A stretch of 64,000 nucleotides of DNA from Paenibacillus eucommiae. Its GTDB lineage: Bacteria; Bacillota; Bacilli; Paenibacillales; NBRC-103111. Position 1 is the stretch's first letter; each line of letters starts with the position of its first letter. Shown piece by piece: positions 36,360 through 45,000 of the stretch. The stretch is from contig NZ_JAGGLB010000016.1 of the NCBI RefSeq assembly GCF_017874215.1, forward strand, positions 124,001-188,000, given 5' to 3'. The notes below the pieces were generated by a model. The model did not search any database. It saw nothing but the letters and a program-made list of their open reading frames with translations, and had not been told where the DNA came from. The position numbers were made by a program, and so were the translations under genes.

Positions 36360-37091
36360 ATGATGAACTACGCTAGGATAACGACTTTGAATACGGTTCT
36401 AGGACTCAATACTGAACAACTAGATTACATATATGATTCTGAAAGTAATTCAAAGTGCAAGGGGAATGACGAGATGAGGCTTGGGGAAAATTTTTTGAAT
36501 AATCGAAGTCTGAGTTTATGTGATTATGGTTATGAGCCCGATCCTGGATGTATTGAACATACTGATAATGGCAATATCGTTTTTTACCATTACACAAGAG
36601 AAGATAGATTAGAACAAATTTTTTCGCTTAATAGCGGTTTGTTTGCCCGCTTACCTGTTGACGTGTGTCCGAATCCACCCAATGAGTTCATAGGTTGTTT
36701 TATGGTCGAGGGTCTTCTTGAACCGCTTCCCACGTGGTTAACAAACTGTCCCTATTTTGGTGACCTGGGTATAGAAATGATGAGAAGATATGTTGGGAAC
36801 GTACTACTAAGAATTGAAGTACCTAGCACATACGAAGGTCTTTTCACAGCTGACTATGCGCATATCATGGAAGCTAAACACTTAGAATTTAAAGGATCAA
36901 GCCCATTAAATCTTGGCTATGATTGTAGTACAGGGAAAGAAGTAACTCAAGCATATGTTAACTCCTATGTATCTGCAGACAAATACAAAAACAGACATAT
37001 CGCTCCTGTCATGCAAGCTGCTCGGAAGGAACAGGGAATAGTTATTCCAAGGGACTATATCTCAGTCGCTTTGAAGCAGCCATTGAAGTAA
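36360..37091 (+). CDS. Hypothetical protein with possible ADP-ribosyltransferase-like fold
   Basis: 243 residues from ATG 36360 (GGAG upstream). The central 'IVFYHYTREDRLEQIFSLNS' followed by 'GLFARLPV' resembles the first strand-helix of ADP-ribosyltransferase-fold proteins (H-Y/G-T then a helix and G-L), seen in DarT-like and rifampin-modifying enzymes. Later stretches 'GNVLLRIEVPSTYEGLFTAD' and 'EAKHLEFKG' could supply the rest of the fold, but I cannot assign the second and third catalytic positions. No antitoxin is adjacent. The next gene is 49 bp away. A guess to test, not a firm call. Confidence 0.55.
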   Translation: MMNYARITTLNTVLGLNTEQLDYIYDSESNSKCKGNDEMRLGENFLNNRSLSLCDYGYEPDPGCIEHTDNGNIVFYHYTREDRLEQIFSLNSGLFARLPVDVCPNPPNEFIGCFMVEGLLEPLPTWLTNCPYFGDLGIEMMRRYVGNVLLRIEVPSTYEGLFTADYAHIMEAKHLEFKGSSPLNLGYDCSTGKEVTQAYVNSYVSADKYKNRHIAPVMQAARKEQGIVIPRDYISVALKQPLK

Positions 37092-37140
37092 AGGGACTGT
37101 TCAACTTAAAGTACGATGACTAATAGTTGGAGGTATACAA

Positions 37141-38187
37141 ATGCAGAAAGACAGTATAATCAATTTTAATAATATGATAAGGCTTGATAATTACAAATTT
37201 ACTGGATTGGATGCTTCTCTAATCGGAGCAATTAAGTCTGTTGTTGACTATTATCAAATTCCTGTAACGGCATCATGGATCTATGGCATGACAGGAGTTG
37301 CTTTTTTACATGTACTTGATGAAAATCTGGTTGAACCGAATGGGGGACCACCGGAGCCAGAAGTTTTTCGACTTGCTCGCAATACCGGAATTGAGATTAA
37401 TGGACTGCACGTTTATGCTGAAGGTGAAGATTTTAATAGCTTACAGGCTGAGGCATGGGAGAAAGCAAGACTTGCAATGAACGCCAAGCAACCCGTGTTT
37501 GCAAAAAATTTAGATATCGAAAATCAAACGTCAGTCGTCTATGCTTTAGATGATATCGGTTATTATACACATTCCTGGCATACAGGGTACGAGAACAGTG
37601 AAGATGTGCTGCCTTGGAGCTGCCTGGGTCTAAGCCTTTGCCCTTGTATCAATTGTGTAAATTACCGGAAGTCATCCGAAATTGTTAACCCGGAGGGTGG
37701 TTTAATTTCTTTGCATTGGGCTAATCCAATCCCAGCAGTAGATGAACTGACCGCTCTTAAGGAAGCACTCGAATTAGTTATTCGTTTAAATGAGGAGGGG
37801 GCTTATACCTGGGGGGGTAAAACGTATCTGGTTGGTTCAAGAGCCTATGATAAGTGGTTAACTGCGCTGGAAAGCAATGATCTTGATAAGTACTTTTTTA
37901 GCCTTTTCGTAGAAATTTTGAACGAAGCAAGGGCTCATGCAGTTAAATTTCTGACAGAAATAAAGGATAGATTGACTGAGACAACCGCGCGGCTGATTGA
38001 CGAGGGTATACATATATACAGCGAGATTGCTGCTAGATATAAAATTTTGAGAGACATGTATCCATACATGGAGCCGCGTGAGAGCGAAATAAAACAGAAA
38101 GCACAATGTGCTGCAATAATTGAAGAGTTGATGGAATTAGAGAGAAACGCCCTTGCAACTATTAAAGAAATCTACGCAAGTATATGA
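37141..38187 (+). CDS. C39/BtrH-N-like protein
   Basis: 348 residues. The N-terminal part 'YKFTGLDASLIGAIKSVVDY' followed by 'YQIPVTASWIYGMTGVAF' resembles the BtrH N-terminal / C39-peptidase-like domain, and 'GSRAYDKWLTALES' (about 241-254) is a repeated feature of that group. The position where active members have Cys reads Ala in 'GLDASL', so it may lack acyltransferase or protease chemistry. A Cys cluster 'LCPCINCVNY' is unusual and could bind metal. The last 100 residues are helical. GGAGG precedes the ATG. Role unknown. Confidence 0.55.
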   Translation: MQKDSIINFNNMIRLDNYKFTGLDASLIGAIKSVVDYYQIPVTASWIYGMTGVAFLHVLDENLVEPNGGPPEPEVFRLARNTGIEINGLHVYAEGEDFNSLQAEAWEKARLAMNAKQPVFAKNLDIENQTSVVYALDDIGYYTHSWHTGYENSEDVLPWSCLGLSLCPCINCVNYRKSSEIVNPEGGLISLHWANPIPAVDELTALKEALELVIRLNEEGAYTWGGKTYLVGSRAYDKWLTALESNDLDKYFFSLFVEILNEARAHAVKFLTEIKDRLTETTARLIDEGIHIYSEIAARYKILRDMYPYMEPRESEIKQKAQCAAIIEELMELERNALATIKEIYASI

Positions 38188-38311
38188 TAATTAGAGTAGG
38201 GATGGCTCATTTCAACGTTAGGGAAACAAATCAGGAAGCCTTGGTGTCTAATATTTCGTGACGATCTTGCATATATACGAACAATTGAGGAAGAAGGAAG
38301 AGGCGAAACTC

Positions 38312-39646
38312 GTGAATAGGAAAGCCATTCTATTTTTGGCATTGGGGCTGCTGGCGGGCGCGTTGCCCGGTCAAATGGCTGTAACGGCACAAACGGCAGG
38401 TGTCTTGCAGGCCGCAACATCAACGGATGAAAGCCTGATGTTGTTTGAAACAACGGCGCTTCGAGACGATCATGGACTGGAAGTGGGGGCGGTCTCGCCG
38501 CAGAAAGTCCGTGTCTTGCAAACTTCCAGCATACGAAGAGGTCATGGGGAAGGGTACTTAGTACCGATGTATTTGATTTCCACCTGGCTTGGCGATAAAT
38601 GGATCATCCCCAATAACGCGCTAAAGGGCAGCGAGGAGAAGATTGACACGTATCTTGAGCTGTCGCATGAGGAAAAACTGTACGCCGATCCCGGACTTCT
38701 TTCGGAAAAGGGAACGATCGGCAAGCAAACTGTCAAAGTATTGTCCCGCTGGGATGGAAGGTATAAGATCGCGACTTCGGATGGTGAGCGCTGGATTGCG
38801 CCCAGATGGCTGGCAGTCGCTGGGGTCAATCCGATTAAAGCGGATGTACAGCTGAAAGAGCGAACGAAACTCTTCTACTTTCCGAACGAATACGATACCG
38901 GAGCGAGCGTATCCCCGCAGCTTATGCACGTAACCGCAGTATGGCGCGACTGGTATCGGGCGGATTCGTGGCTTGGGCCGGTCTGGTTCCGGCTGCATGA
39001 GCTGGACGCGGTCGACGGCGGTGATAATGTTGAAGTAGGGCTGGGAGCTCGATATTTTGACGGGAAACAGACACAGATTCGTGCGCAGGTGCAGCTCGGA
39101 ACGAAGTGGCGCGAGCAGAGCAAGACCATTCCGGCAGGCTTCAGAGTCGCGTTCTATGACGACAAGGGAGAGCGGATAGGCGTCTCCTCGGAAGCGACCG
39201 TCCGTCTTATCAGCGGGAAGCAGACAACCGTTGATCTGACAGTGGATCAGGACATCAATCAGTTTGCGTTTGCGATCGTCGAGCTCGGCATGTTTAATGG
39301 GAAAATCACAAACCTTATCGCACCCGGCGATCCCATGGCCGTTGTGGACGCAGCTAATCAAGATTTGCGGATTGGTGCCATTCAGGTAAGGCAGGAAGGC
39401 GCGTTCGGCGTCATTGCGGGCCAATATGCGTATAAACTTGCCGGCGCGCATCATTTGCTAGCAGATCTGTCCTTCCTGAACGCTGACGGAAAATCGATCG
39501 CGCGAATGCCACTTAGCCTTGTGTTCGACGATGCCTACCCGGGAAGCGGCGCGCTTCGGCCGTTCGAAGCAGTCGTACCCGCAGACATTACGAAGTACGC
39601 GTCGGTGTCGCTTAAAGTGCTGGAAGTAAAGCAGATGAACAAATAG
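38312..39646 (+). CDS. Secreted protein with GW/SH3-like repeats
   Basis: 444 residues from GTG 38312, which follows GAAGAGGCG; the upstream in-frame codons lack a ribosome site. A signal peptide (about 1-35) precedes three GW/SH3-like repeats of about 60 residues. Each ends in a Trp-rich motif: 'STWLGDKWIIP', 'SDGERWIAPRWL', 'DSWLGPVWFRL'. A beta-rich C-terminal region (about 225-444) follows. GW-like domains bind wall polymers, so it is probably loosely wall-associated. Its third-position GC is visibly higher than in its neighbours, which may mean a different origin. Confidence 0.75.
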   Translation: MNRKAILFLALGLLAGALPGQMAVTAQTAGVLQAATSTDESLMLFETTALRDDHGLEVGAVSPQKVRVLQTSSIRRGHGEGYLVPMYLISTWLGDKWIIPNNALKGSEEKIDTYLELSHEEKLYADPGLLSEKGTIGKQTVKVLSRWDGRYKIATSDGERWIAPRWLAVAGVNPIKADVQLKERTKLFYFPNEYDTGASVSPQLMHVTAVWRDWYRADSWLGPVWFRLHELDAVDGGDNVEVGLGARYFDGKQTQIRAQVQLGTKWREQSKTIPAGFRVAFYDDKGERIGVSSEATVRLISGKQTTVDLTVDQDINQFAFAIVELGMFNGKITNLIAPGDPMAVVDAANQDLRIGAIQVRQEGAFGVIAGQYAYKLAGAHHLLADLSFLNADGKSIARMPLSLVFDDAYPGSGALRPFEAVVPADITKYASVSLKVLEVKQMNK

Positions 39647-39703
39647 GTGTATATCCAAAGATAACTGAAGAAATAACCGACGGATCCCAATAGCCCCCTT
39701 TTC

Positions 39704-39717
39704 ATAAATTAATTTAC
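39704..39717. promoter_or_regulatory. Candidate LacI-type operator O1
   Basis: ATAAATTAATTTAC, one mismatch from the palindrome ATAAAT-NN-ATTTAT, 9 bp before the -35 box of the lacI-type gene. One of five such sites in the 39.7-47.3 kb locus. Confidence 0.6.
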
Positions 39718-39725
39718 TAATAGGT

Positions 39726-39754
39726 TTGACGAACGCTCTTTGTTTATGTATGCT
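39726..39754 (+). promoter_or_regulatory. Promoter of the LacI-type gene
   Basis: TTGACG (39726-39731), 17-bp spacer, TATGCT (39749-39754), 30 bp before the ATG at 39785. Confidence 0.7.
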
Positions 39755-39784
39755 AAGGATAAAACCTATAAGGGGAATAAGGCT

Positions 39785-40774
39785 ATGACTGTAAGGAAAA
39801 AAGATATTGCTGAATATCTGGGCGTATCCAGAGCGGCCGTTTCACTCGCGCTCAATAATACGCCTGGCAGCACTATTTCCCAGGAGACGAGAAATAAAAT
39901 ATTGCAAGCAGCCTCCGAGTTAGGATATAAAGATTTTGTATCAAGTGATCAAATTGGTTTTATATTGTACAATCGTGAATCGGATGATCCCCGATACATT
40001 TGCATATTGAAAGAAATCGAAAAAACATTGAAAGAATTTCACTGCAATTTGCTGTTTATGAATATAAGCTCTTTGCCGTTGGAACATCTTAATCTTAGGC
40101 AATTCCTCGCATCGCAGAAGGTGAAAGGGATTATTGTCTCGGGGGACATGGATGATACGATTATTGAATTGATAGAAGATTCGGGCATTCCTTATGTTAT
40201 TTACGGCGGAAGTGCGCGCGAAGATCTGCATATGGTCATTCCGGATCACCGGAAAGCGGCTTACGAAGCGGTTAAATATTTAATCCGGCTCGGACATCGT
40301 AAAATCGCGCTGTTCAACGGCAGCCTTGATTTAGAAATTCATAAGCTCAGCTTGGAAGGCTACCAGCAGGCCCTGGAGGACTTTGGGGTAGAGGTTAACA
40401 AAGAATTGGTACAAATCGGCAAGGAAGAAGACGGCTATGAAATGTGTGGGAGAATGGAAGCCTTGAAGATTGAATATTCGGCTGTTTTTTGCGTGAACAC
40501 GATTATTCAATTTGGTGCCTTGCAGCGGCTCAAGGAAATGGGAGTAAAAATCCCGGCTGAAAAAAGCCTGATTGGTTACGGCTACACGGAGTTGATTCAT
40601 ATCAGTATTCCACAATTGACTGCTGTGTTTGTGGAACAGTCAGCGGAAAGGCCGGTCAGAAGGTTAATGGATATTATTCAAAACCAAAATCGGAAAAAGG
40701 AAGTTCTTTACTTGTCGGAAATGAGCTTTTTTGATGGGGGCACATGCGCATTACATCGTGAAAAGCAGGAATAA
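39785..40774 (+). CDS. LacI family transcriptional regulator
   Basis: 329 residues. ATG 39785 (AAGGGGAATAAGGCT before it) starts directly at the DNA-binding domain: 'VRKKDIAEYLGVSRAAVSLA' then 'LNNTPGSTISQETRNKI'. The recognition helix reads SRAAVSLALNN instead of the common S-T-VSRVLN. The C-terminal part is a periplasmic-binding-protein-like sensor: 'VKGIIVSGDMDDTIIELIED', 'AAYEAVKYLIRLGHRKIALF', 'FCVNTIIQFGALQRLKEMGV'. It should sense a sugar and control the nearby SDR/SLH modules through the 14-bp palindromes (inferred), including its own promoter. Confidence 0.9.
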   Translation: MTVRKKDIAEYLGVSRAAVSLALNNTPGSTISQETRNKILQAASELGYKDFVSSDQIGFILYNRESDDPRYICILKEIEKTLKEFHCNLLFMNISSLPLEHLNLRQFLASQKVKGIIVSGDMDDTIIELIEDSGIPYVIYGGSAREDLHMVIPDHRKAAYEAVKYLIRLGHRKIALFNGSLDLEIHKLSLEGYQQALEDFGVEVNKELVQIGKEEDGYEMCGRMEALKIEYSAVFCVNTIIQFGALQRLKEMGVKIPAEKSLIGYGYTELIHISIPQLTAVFVEQSAERPVRRLMDIIQNQNRKKEVLYLSEMSFFDGGTCALHREKQE

Positions 40775-40817
40775 CAAGTCCCTTATGCAGGAAATTAGAT
40801 CGATACTGATATTAACG

Positions 40818-40844
40818 CAACGGTCAGCAACCGTTGTTTTTTTT
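40818..40844 (+). terminator. Intrinsic terminator after lacI
   Basis: CAACGGT (40818-40824) pairs with ACCGTTG (40830-40836), loop CAGCA, followed by eight T. Confidence 0.9.
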
Positions 40845-40866
40845 GCGTGGAAAGACCCCATTTTTT

Positions 40867-40880
40867 ATAAATGAATTTAT
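40867..40880. promoter_or_regulatory. Candidate LacI-type operator O2
   Basis: ATAAATGAATTTAT, a perfect palindrome around GA, about 80 bp before the SDR1 -35 box. It could form a loop with O3. Confidence 0.6.
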
Positions 40881-40941
40881 GAGATAAACCATTTGTGAAG
40901 CAGCGGCAATGCGAATTGTGGCTCTTTTTTTATGAATACGA

Positions 40942-40955
40942 ATAAATCAGTTTAT
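40942..40955. promoter_or_regulatory. Candidate LacI-type operator O3
   Basis: ATAAATCAGTTTAT, ending 3 bp before TTGACA. The same site-to-promoter spacing recurs at 47263-47285. Confidence 0.65.
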
Positions 40956-40958
40956 GTA

Positions 40959-40987
40959 TTGACAATAATAATTAATTAATTTATATT
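40959..40987 (+). promoter_or_regulatory. Promoter of SDR copy 1
   Basis: TTGACA (40959-40964), 17-bp spacer, TATATT (40982-40987); consensus-like. GGAGG ribosome sites follow before ATG 41058. Confidence 0.8.
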
Positions 40988-41057
40988 TGGTCTATGCTTC
41001 AAAGATGAAAACAATCAGGAGGCTATTTGAGGTTACATATAGGAGGCTTTATGAGAG

Positions 41058-41786
41058 ATGAAAGATATGCTGCAAAATAAAGTGATTTGGGTTACTGGAG
41101 CCATGGGGTTAATTGGGATGGCCTCGTTGGAGGCTTTTCTTGCCAGGGGAGCTTTCGTCTTTGGGACGGATATCCGGGGGGGTGAGGGCAATGCTTACAT
41201 TCAGCGCTTGCAGGCAACATATGCCGATAAGCTTGTGCTGTGCATTTCAGATGCCACAAATGAGCAGCAAGTGAAGGAAAGTGTGCTTAAAATCAAAGAA
41301 GTGTTCGGGCGGATTGATGGACTTTTCCATAACGTGTACACCCAGATCTGGAAAGGAGTCCTCGATCTGAGTCTTGAAGAATGGGAAGCTGTTACTACAG
41401 GAACACTCACGAGTACCTTTCTCGTCAATAAATATACGATTCAGGCCATGATTGAAACTGGAGGGGGCTCGATCGTGAATACGTCCTCTATTTTGGGTAA
41501 AATCCCGGTGAAAAATACAACGGCAGCTTACAGCTCAGCGAAGGCAGCGGTCAACCATCTGACCCGTATTATTGCAGTCGAATATGCCAAGCATGGATTA
41601 CGTGCTAACGCTATCGTTCCTGGAGATATTAAAAATGCCGAGAGTTTGCAACAAGACACTAACAACCTGATAGGACGCAGTGGGAGACCAGAGGAAGTTG
41701 CTGAGCTTGCTGCATTCCTGCTATCTGACTCATCTTCCTATGTCACAGGTTCTTTGTATCCGATCGATGGTGGCTTTATGCGTTAA
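41058..41786 (+). CDS. Short-chain dehydrogenase/reductase, copy 1
   Basis: 242 residues of the classical SDR family. Cofactor loop 'VTGAMGLIGMASLEAFLARG' (about 12-31) with TGxxGxxG spacing; active site 'NTSSILGKIPVKNTTAAYSS' then 'AKAAVNH' gives Ser...Tyr-xxx-Lys. The usual NNAG is HNVYT here. It reduces or oxidises a hydroxyl using NAD(P)H; substrate unknown, but the link to surface glycan proteins suggests a sugar or sugar acid. 'FGTDIRGG' with Asp favours NAD. Copy 2 at 47540 is about 80-85% identical by eye. It is cytoplasmic and shares a transcript or regulator with the next SLH gene. Confidence 0.88.
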   Translation: MKDMLQNKVIWVTGAMGLIGMASLEAFLARGAFVFGTDIRGGEGNAYIQRLQATYADKLVLCISDATNEQQVKESVLKIKEVFGRIDGLFHNVYTQIWKGVLDLSLEEWEAVTTGTLTSTFLVNKYTIQAMIETGGGSIVNTSSILGKIPVKNTTAAYSSAKAAVNHLTRIIAVEYAKHGLRANAIVPGDIKNAESLQQDTNNLIGRSGRPEEVAELAAFLLSDSSSYVTGSLYPIDGGFMR

Positions 41787-41815
41787 GAGACTAAGAAGAA
41801 CATATTCGGCGGTAA

Positions 41816-41850
41816 GATCTTGCTATGAAATGCATTTTTCAGGCAAGATC
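41816..41850 (+). other. Stem-loop between SDR1 and the SLH gene
   Basis: GATCTTGC (41816-41823) pairs with GCAAGATC (41843-41850); an inner TGAAA/TTTCA can extend it. No T-run, so more likely an mRNA-processing or stability element than a terminator. Confidence 0.45.
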
Positions 41851-41941
41851 ATACTCGCGTTAAAAATAAATGAGAAACAGCTTCTACTGATCAAAGAGAA
41901 AGATAAAAGGGGGTGATTAGCAGGAGATTAATTGACATAAT

Positions 41942-41957
41942 ATGTAAACGTTTCCTT
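41942..41957. promoter_or_regulatory. Candidate cre-like site
   Basis: ATGTAAACGTTTCCTT matches the CcpA cre consensus at 14 of 16 positions and contains AAACGTTT. It lies 70 bp before the 42027 gene, so carbon-catabolite control is plausible. Confidence 0.5.
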
Positions 41958-42026
41958 TTGGCACATGAACTGAATGAAAGCGCTATTAAATTGAAAAAAT
42001 TATAGAACCAGGGAGATGAAGTTAGC

Positions 42027-45000
42027 ATGAGTAGAACATTCAAACGCGGTTTGTCCATCATCATGACTATTTGTATAATGATCACAACGATTCTGCCTTT
42101 AGGCTCAACGGTTTTGGGCAACAGTCCTAAGCCGGATGACTATGGTGGTCTGGATCAGTCTGATCTGGCAGGACATTGGGCAAAGCCTGTTATGGGCAAA
42201 TGGATTAACCAAGGACTTATACAAGGCTACGGAGATAACGAGTATCGTCCGGATCGGTTAGCTACAAGAGCTGAGTTTGTTGTGTTGATGAATCAAATTT
42301 TTCAGTGTGCTCAAAGCACAGGGGGCCAACCTTTCGCGGATGTACAAACCAATGCGTGGTATGCGGAGGACGTTTCCAACATATATGCCGCAGGCATCAT
42401 TGAAGGTGTGGGCGGTGGCAAGTTCGAGCCAGAAGCACAAATTTCACGCGAGGATGCAGCGGTCATTGTGGCCAGAGCCTTCCGCATCGCTTTCAACAGC
42501 AAGGATAATCAAGGAACAGCAGTAGCAGAATTTACAGATTACAACCAGATCTCTTCCTATGCGCTTGAGGCTGTAACAGGATTACAGGCGGGCGGCTATA
42601 TTCAGGGGCGAGAGAATCAGCAATTTGTTCCTAAAGGTAAGATCACCCGGGCAGAAATTGTGCAGTTGATCGATAACGTAATGGGAACGCTAATTAATGA
42701 GCCAGGAACGGATAGCAGTGAAGTTGCCGGAAATTTAGTTGTGAATACGGATGGCGTTACGCTGAAAGATAAGGTTATATCCGGTGATTTGTATGTAACC
42801 CAAGGTGTCGGAGAAGGTGACCTGATTCTCGAGGGCGTTACAGTGAAAGGGAACATGTATGTGATGGGCGGTGGCATAAACAGTATCATCGTTCGGAACT
42901 CACTGCTACAAGGAATACTCGTCATAAACAAATGGAACGGACAAGTGAGAATTGCGGTTTCGGGGACGACGGAAATAGCACAAACCATGATGCTATCCGG
43001 AGGAATTCTGGAGGAAAGCGAACTCGCAACTCCTGAAAGCGGCTTTATAGATGTTGAGGTGAACATTCCTGATACTGTGCAGCCCAAGGGTGTAAGTCTC
43101 AAAGGAACTTTCCGCAATGTGCTTAATACTGCGAAAGGCCCAAGCATTGAACTGGAATTGAACTCAATCATCGGCACGTTGATAGTTGAGGCAGCGGCGC
43201 AGTTCAAAGGAAAAGGAACGGTTAAACTTGCCAAGCTTCATGTAAGTGGTGCTATGCTGGAGCAGTGGCCGGATGAAGTGAGCTTTGCAAGCGGAGTGTC
43301 AGCTACAATCGCTTCGCAATTAGTCACAGAGGATAAGCGTAAACAGGTAAAGGTTTCAAGCTTTGGCCCCTCTGCGGGTGGAGAATATGTAAGCCCATCC
43401 CCCACGCCGACCTTAAGTCCACCGCTGCAAATTGTGGATAATAGTCAACCAGCAGCTGTGATAAGGGTGGCATTGAATGCAGATAATCAGACACAGGATG
43501 CGGCTGCCAAGCTGGCAGCTTATGTGAAGAAGTCTACGGGAGCGGAGCTTCCGATTCTAATCGATGATCCTGCTTCAGTGGAAAGCCTGCCTGCCGGTAT
43601 CGAGGTCGAAATCTATGTAGGTGCCCAGGGGCTCCCGACAGGTGAGGGTCAGACGAACCCGCTTGCCGGGATGGATGGGGACGGCTTCGTTATTCAGCAG
43701 CATGAAGTGCGTATTACGATTGCGGGTCCGACTGCATGGGGAACGGAGTTTGGCGTTGATGAATTTCTGGAGCGCTACTTAGGTGTCCGCTGGCTGGGAC
43801 CAGGGGAAGATTGGGAGGATGTGCCGCAGCATGCCGATCTATCCGTGCCTGCAAATGATTTTATTCGTCAGGAGCCTGCCTTCTTCTCCCGTGAATATGA
43901 TGTTCATGCTACGAATACTCCGGAGCGTGCAGACTGGGCTCGAAGCAATCGGATGCATGGACGCGTTGAATTCAAACATAATTTATTTAATTTGTTCCCG
44001 CCTGAGATATACAAGACTTCCAATCCGGACTTTTATCCGGCTGGAGCTTATCTGGACACGCATGGTGGCTGGCAGCCGTGTTTTACAGCAGAAGGGATTG
44101 TGGAAGAGGCCGTTAAGAACATCAACGCCTATTTCGCAGCAAATCCGGAGGCTACCTCCTATTCACTAGGTGTGAATGACGGCTTGGCTAACGGAAGCGG
44201 TTATTGTGAGGATAATCCGAACCATCCTGATTACCCGAATAAAGTCAATTCAGTCGGCTTTACCGATATGTCCGATATTTATTACAACTGGGTAAATGAA
44301 GTATCCAAAGGCGTGTTTGCTGTGAACCCGGATAAATATTTGGGACTCCTTGCGTATGTGGAGGTGTATGATCCGCCGACGAATATCACGCTTGATCCGC
44401 GGGTTATTGTTTATATTACAGATGATCGTCTGTCTTGGGGAGACCCGAATCTAAAAACTGCAGGACATGAATTAACGGAAAATTGGGCGGAAGCAGCCCC
44501 GGGACTGGCCTTTTACGAATACTTATTTGGAACACCTTATATGGTTCCGCGAACATACCTCCATATATTAGATGATAATTATAAATACGCCAAAGATGCA
44601 GGCGTTGTTGCGCATTATGCCGAGCTGGTGCCGAATTTTGGAGAAGGTCCGAAGCCATGGGTCACGACCCGATTACAGTGGGACCCGGAGCAGGATGTAA
44701 ATGCTCTAACGAACGAATGGTATGAACGTGTTGCGGGCACAGAGGCGGCTGCCGATTTGGCAGCGTACTATGAGATTTGGAGAGACTTCTGGGAAAACCG
44801 GATGTTCCAAACGAAGTGGTATTCCGATTGGGCACAGTCAAATCCGCGTATGAACTATATGAGCTTCCTCGATGACAGTTATCTGAATGCAGTCACCCCT
44901 CAGGATATGGCGCTAAGCCGCAGCCTGCTGGAATCGGTTGTAGCGAAGGCTGTTACTGTCAAGCAAAAGAAGCGCGCCCAGGCGCTGCTGCGTTCATTCG

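Noticed and set aside
41932..41960. TTGACA at 41932 as a promoter for the 42027 gene
   Set aside because: No acceptable -10 box at 16-18 bp; the cre-like site lies where it should be.
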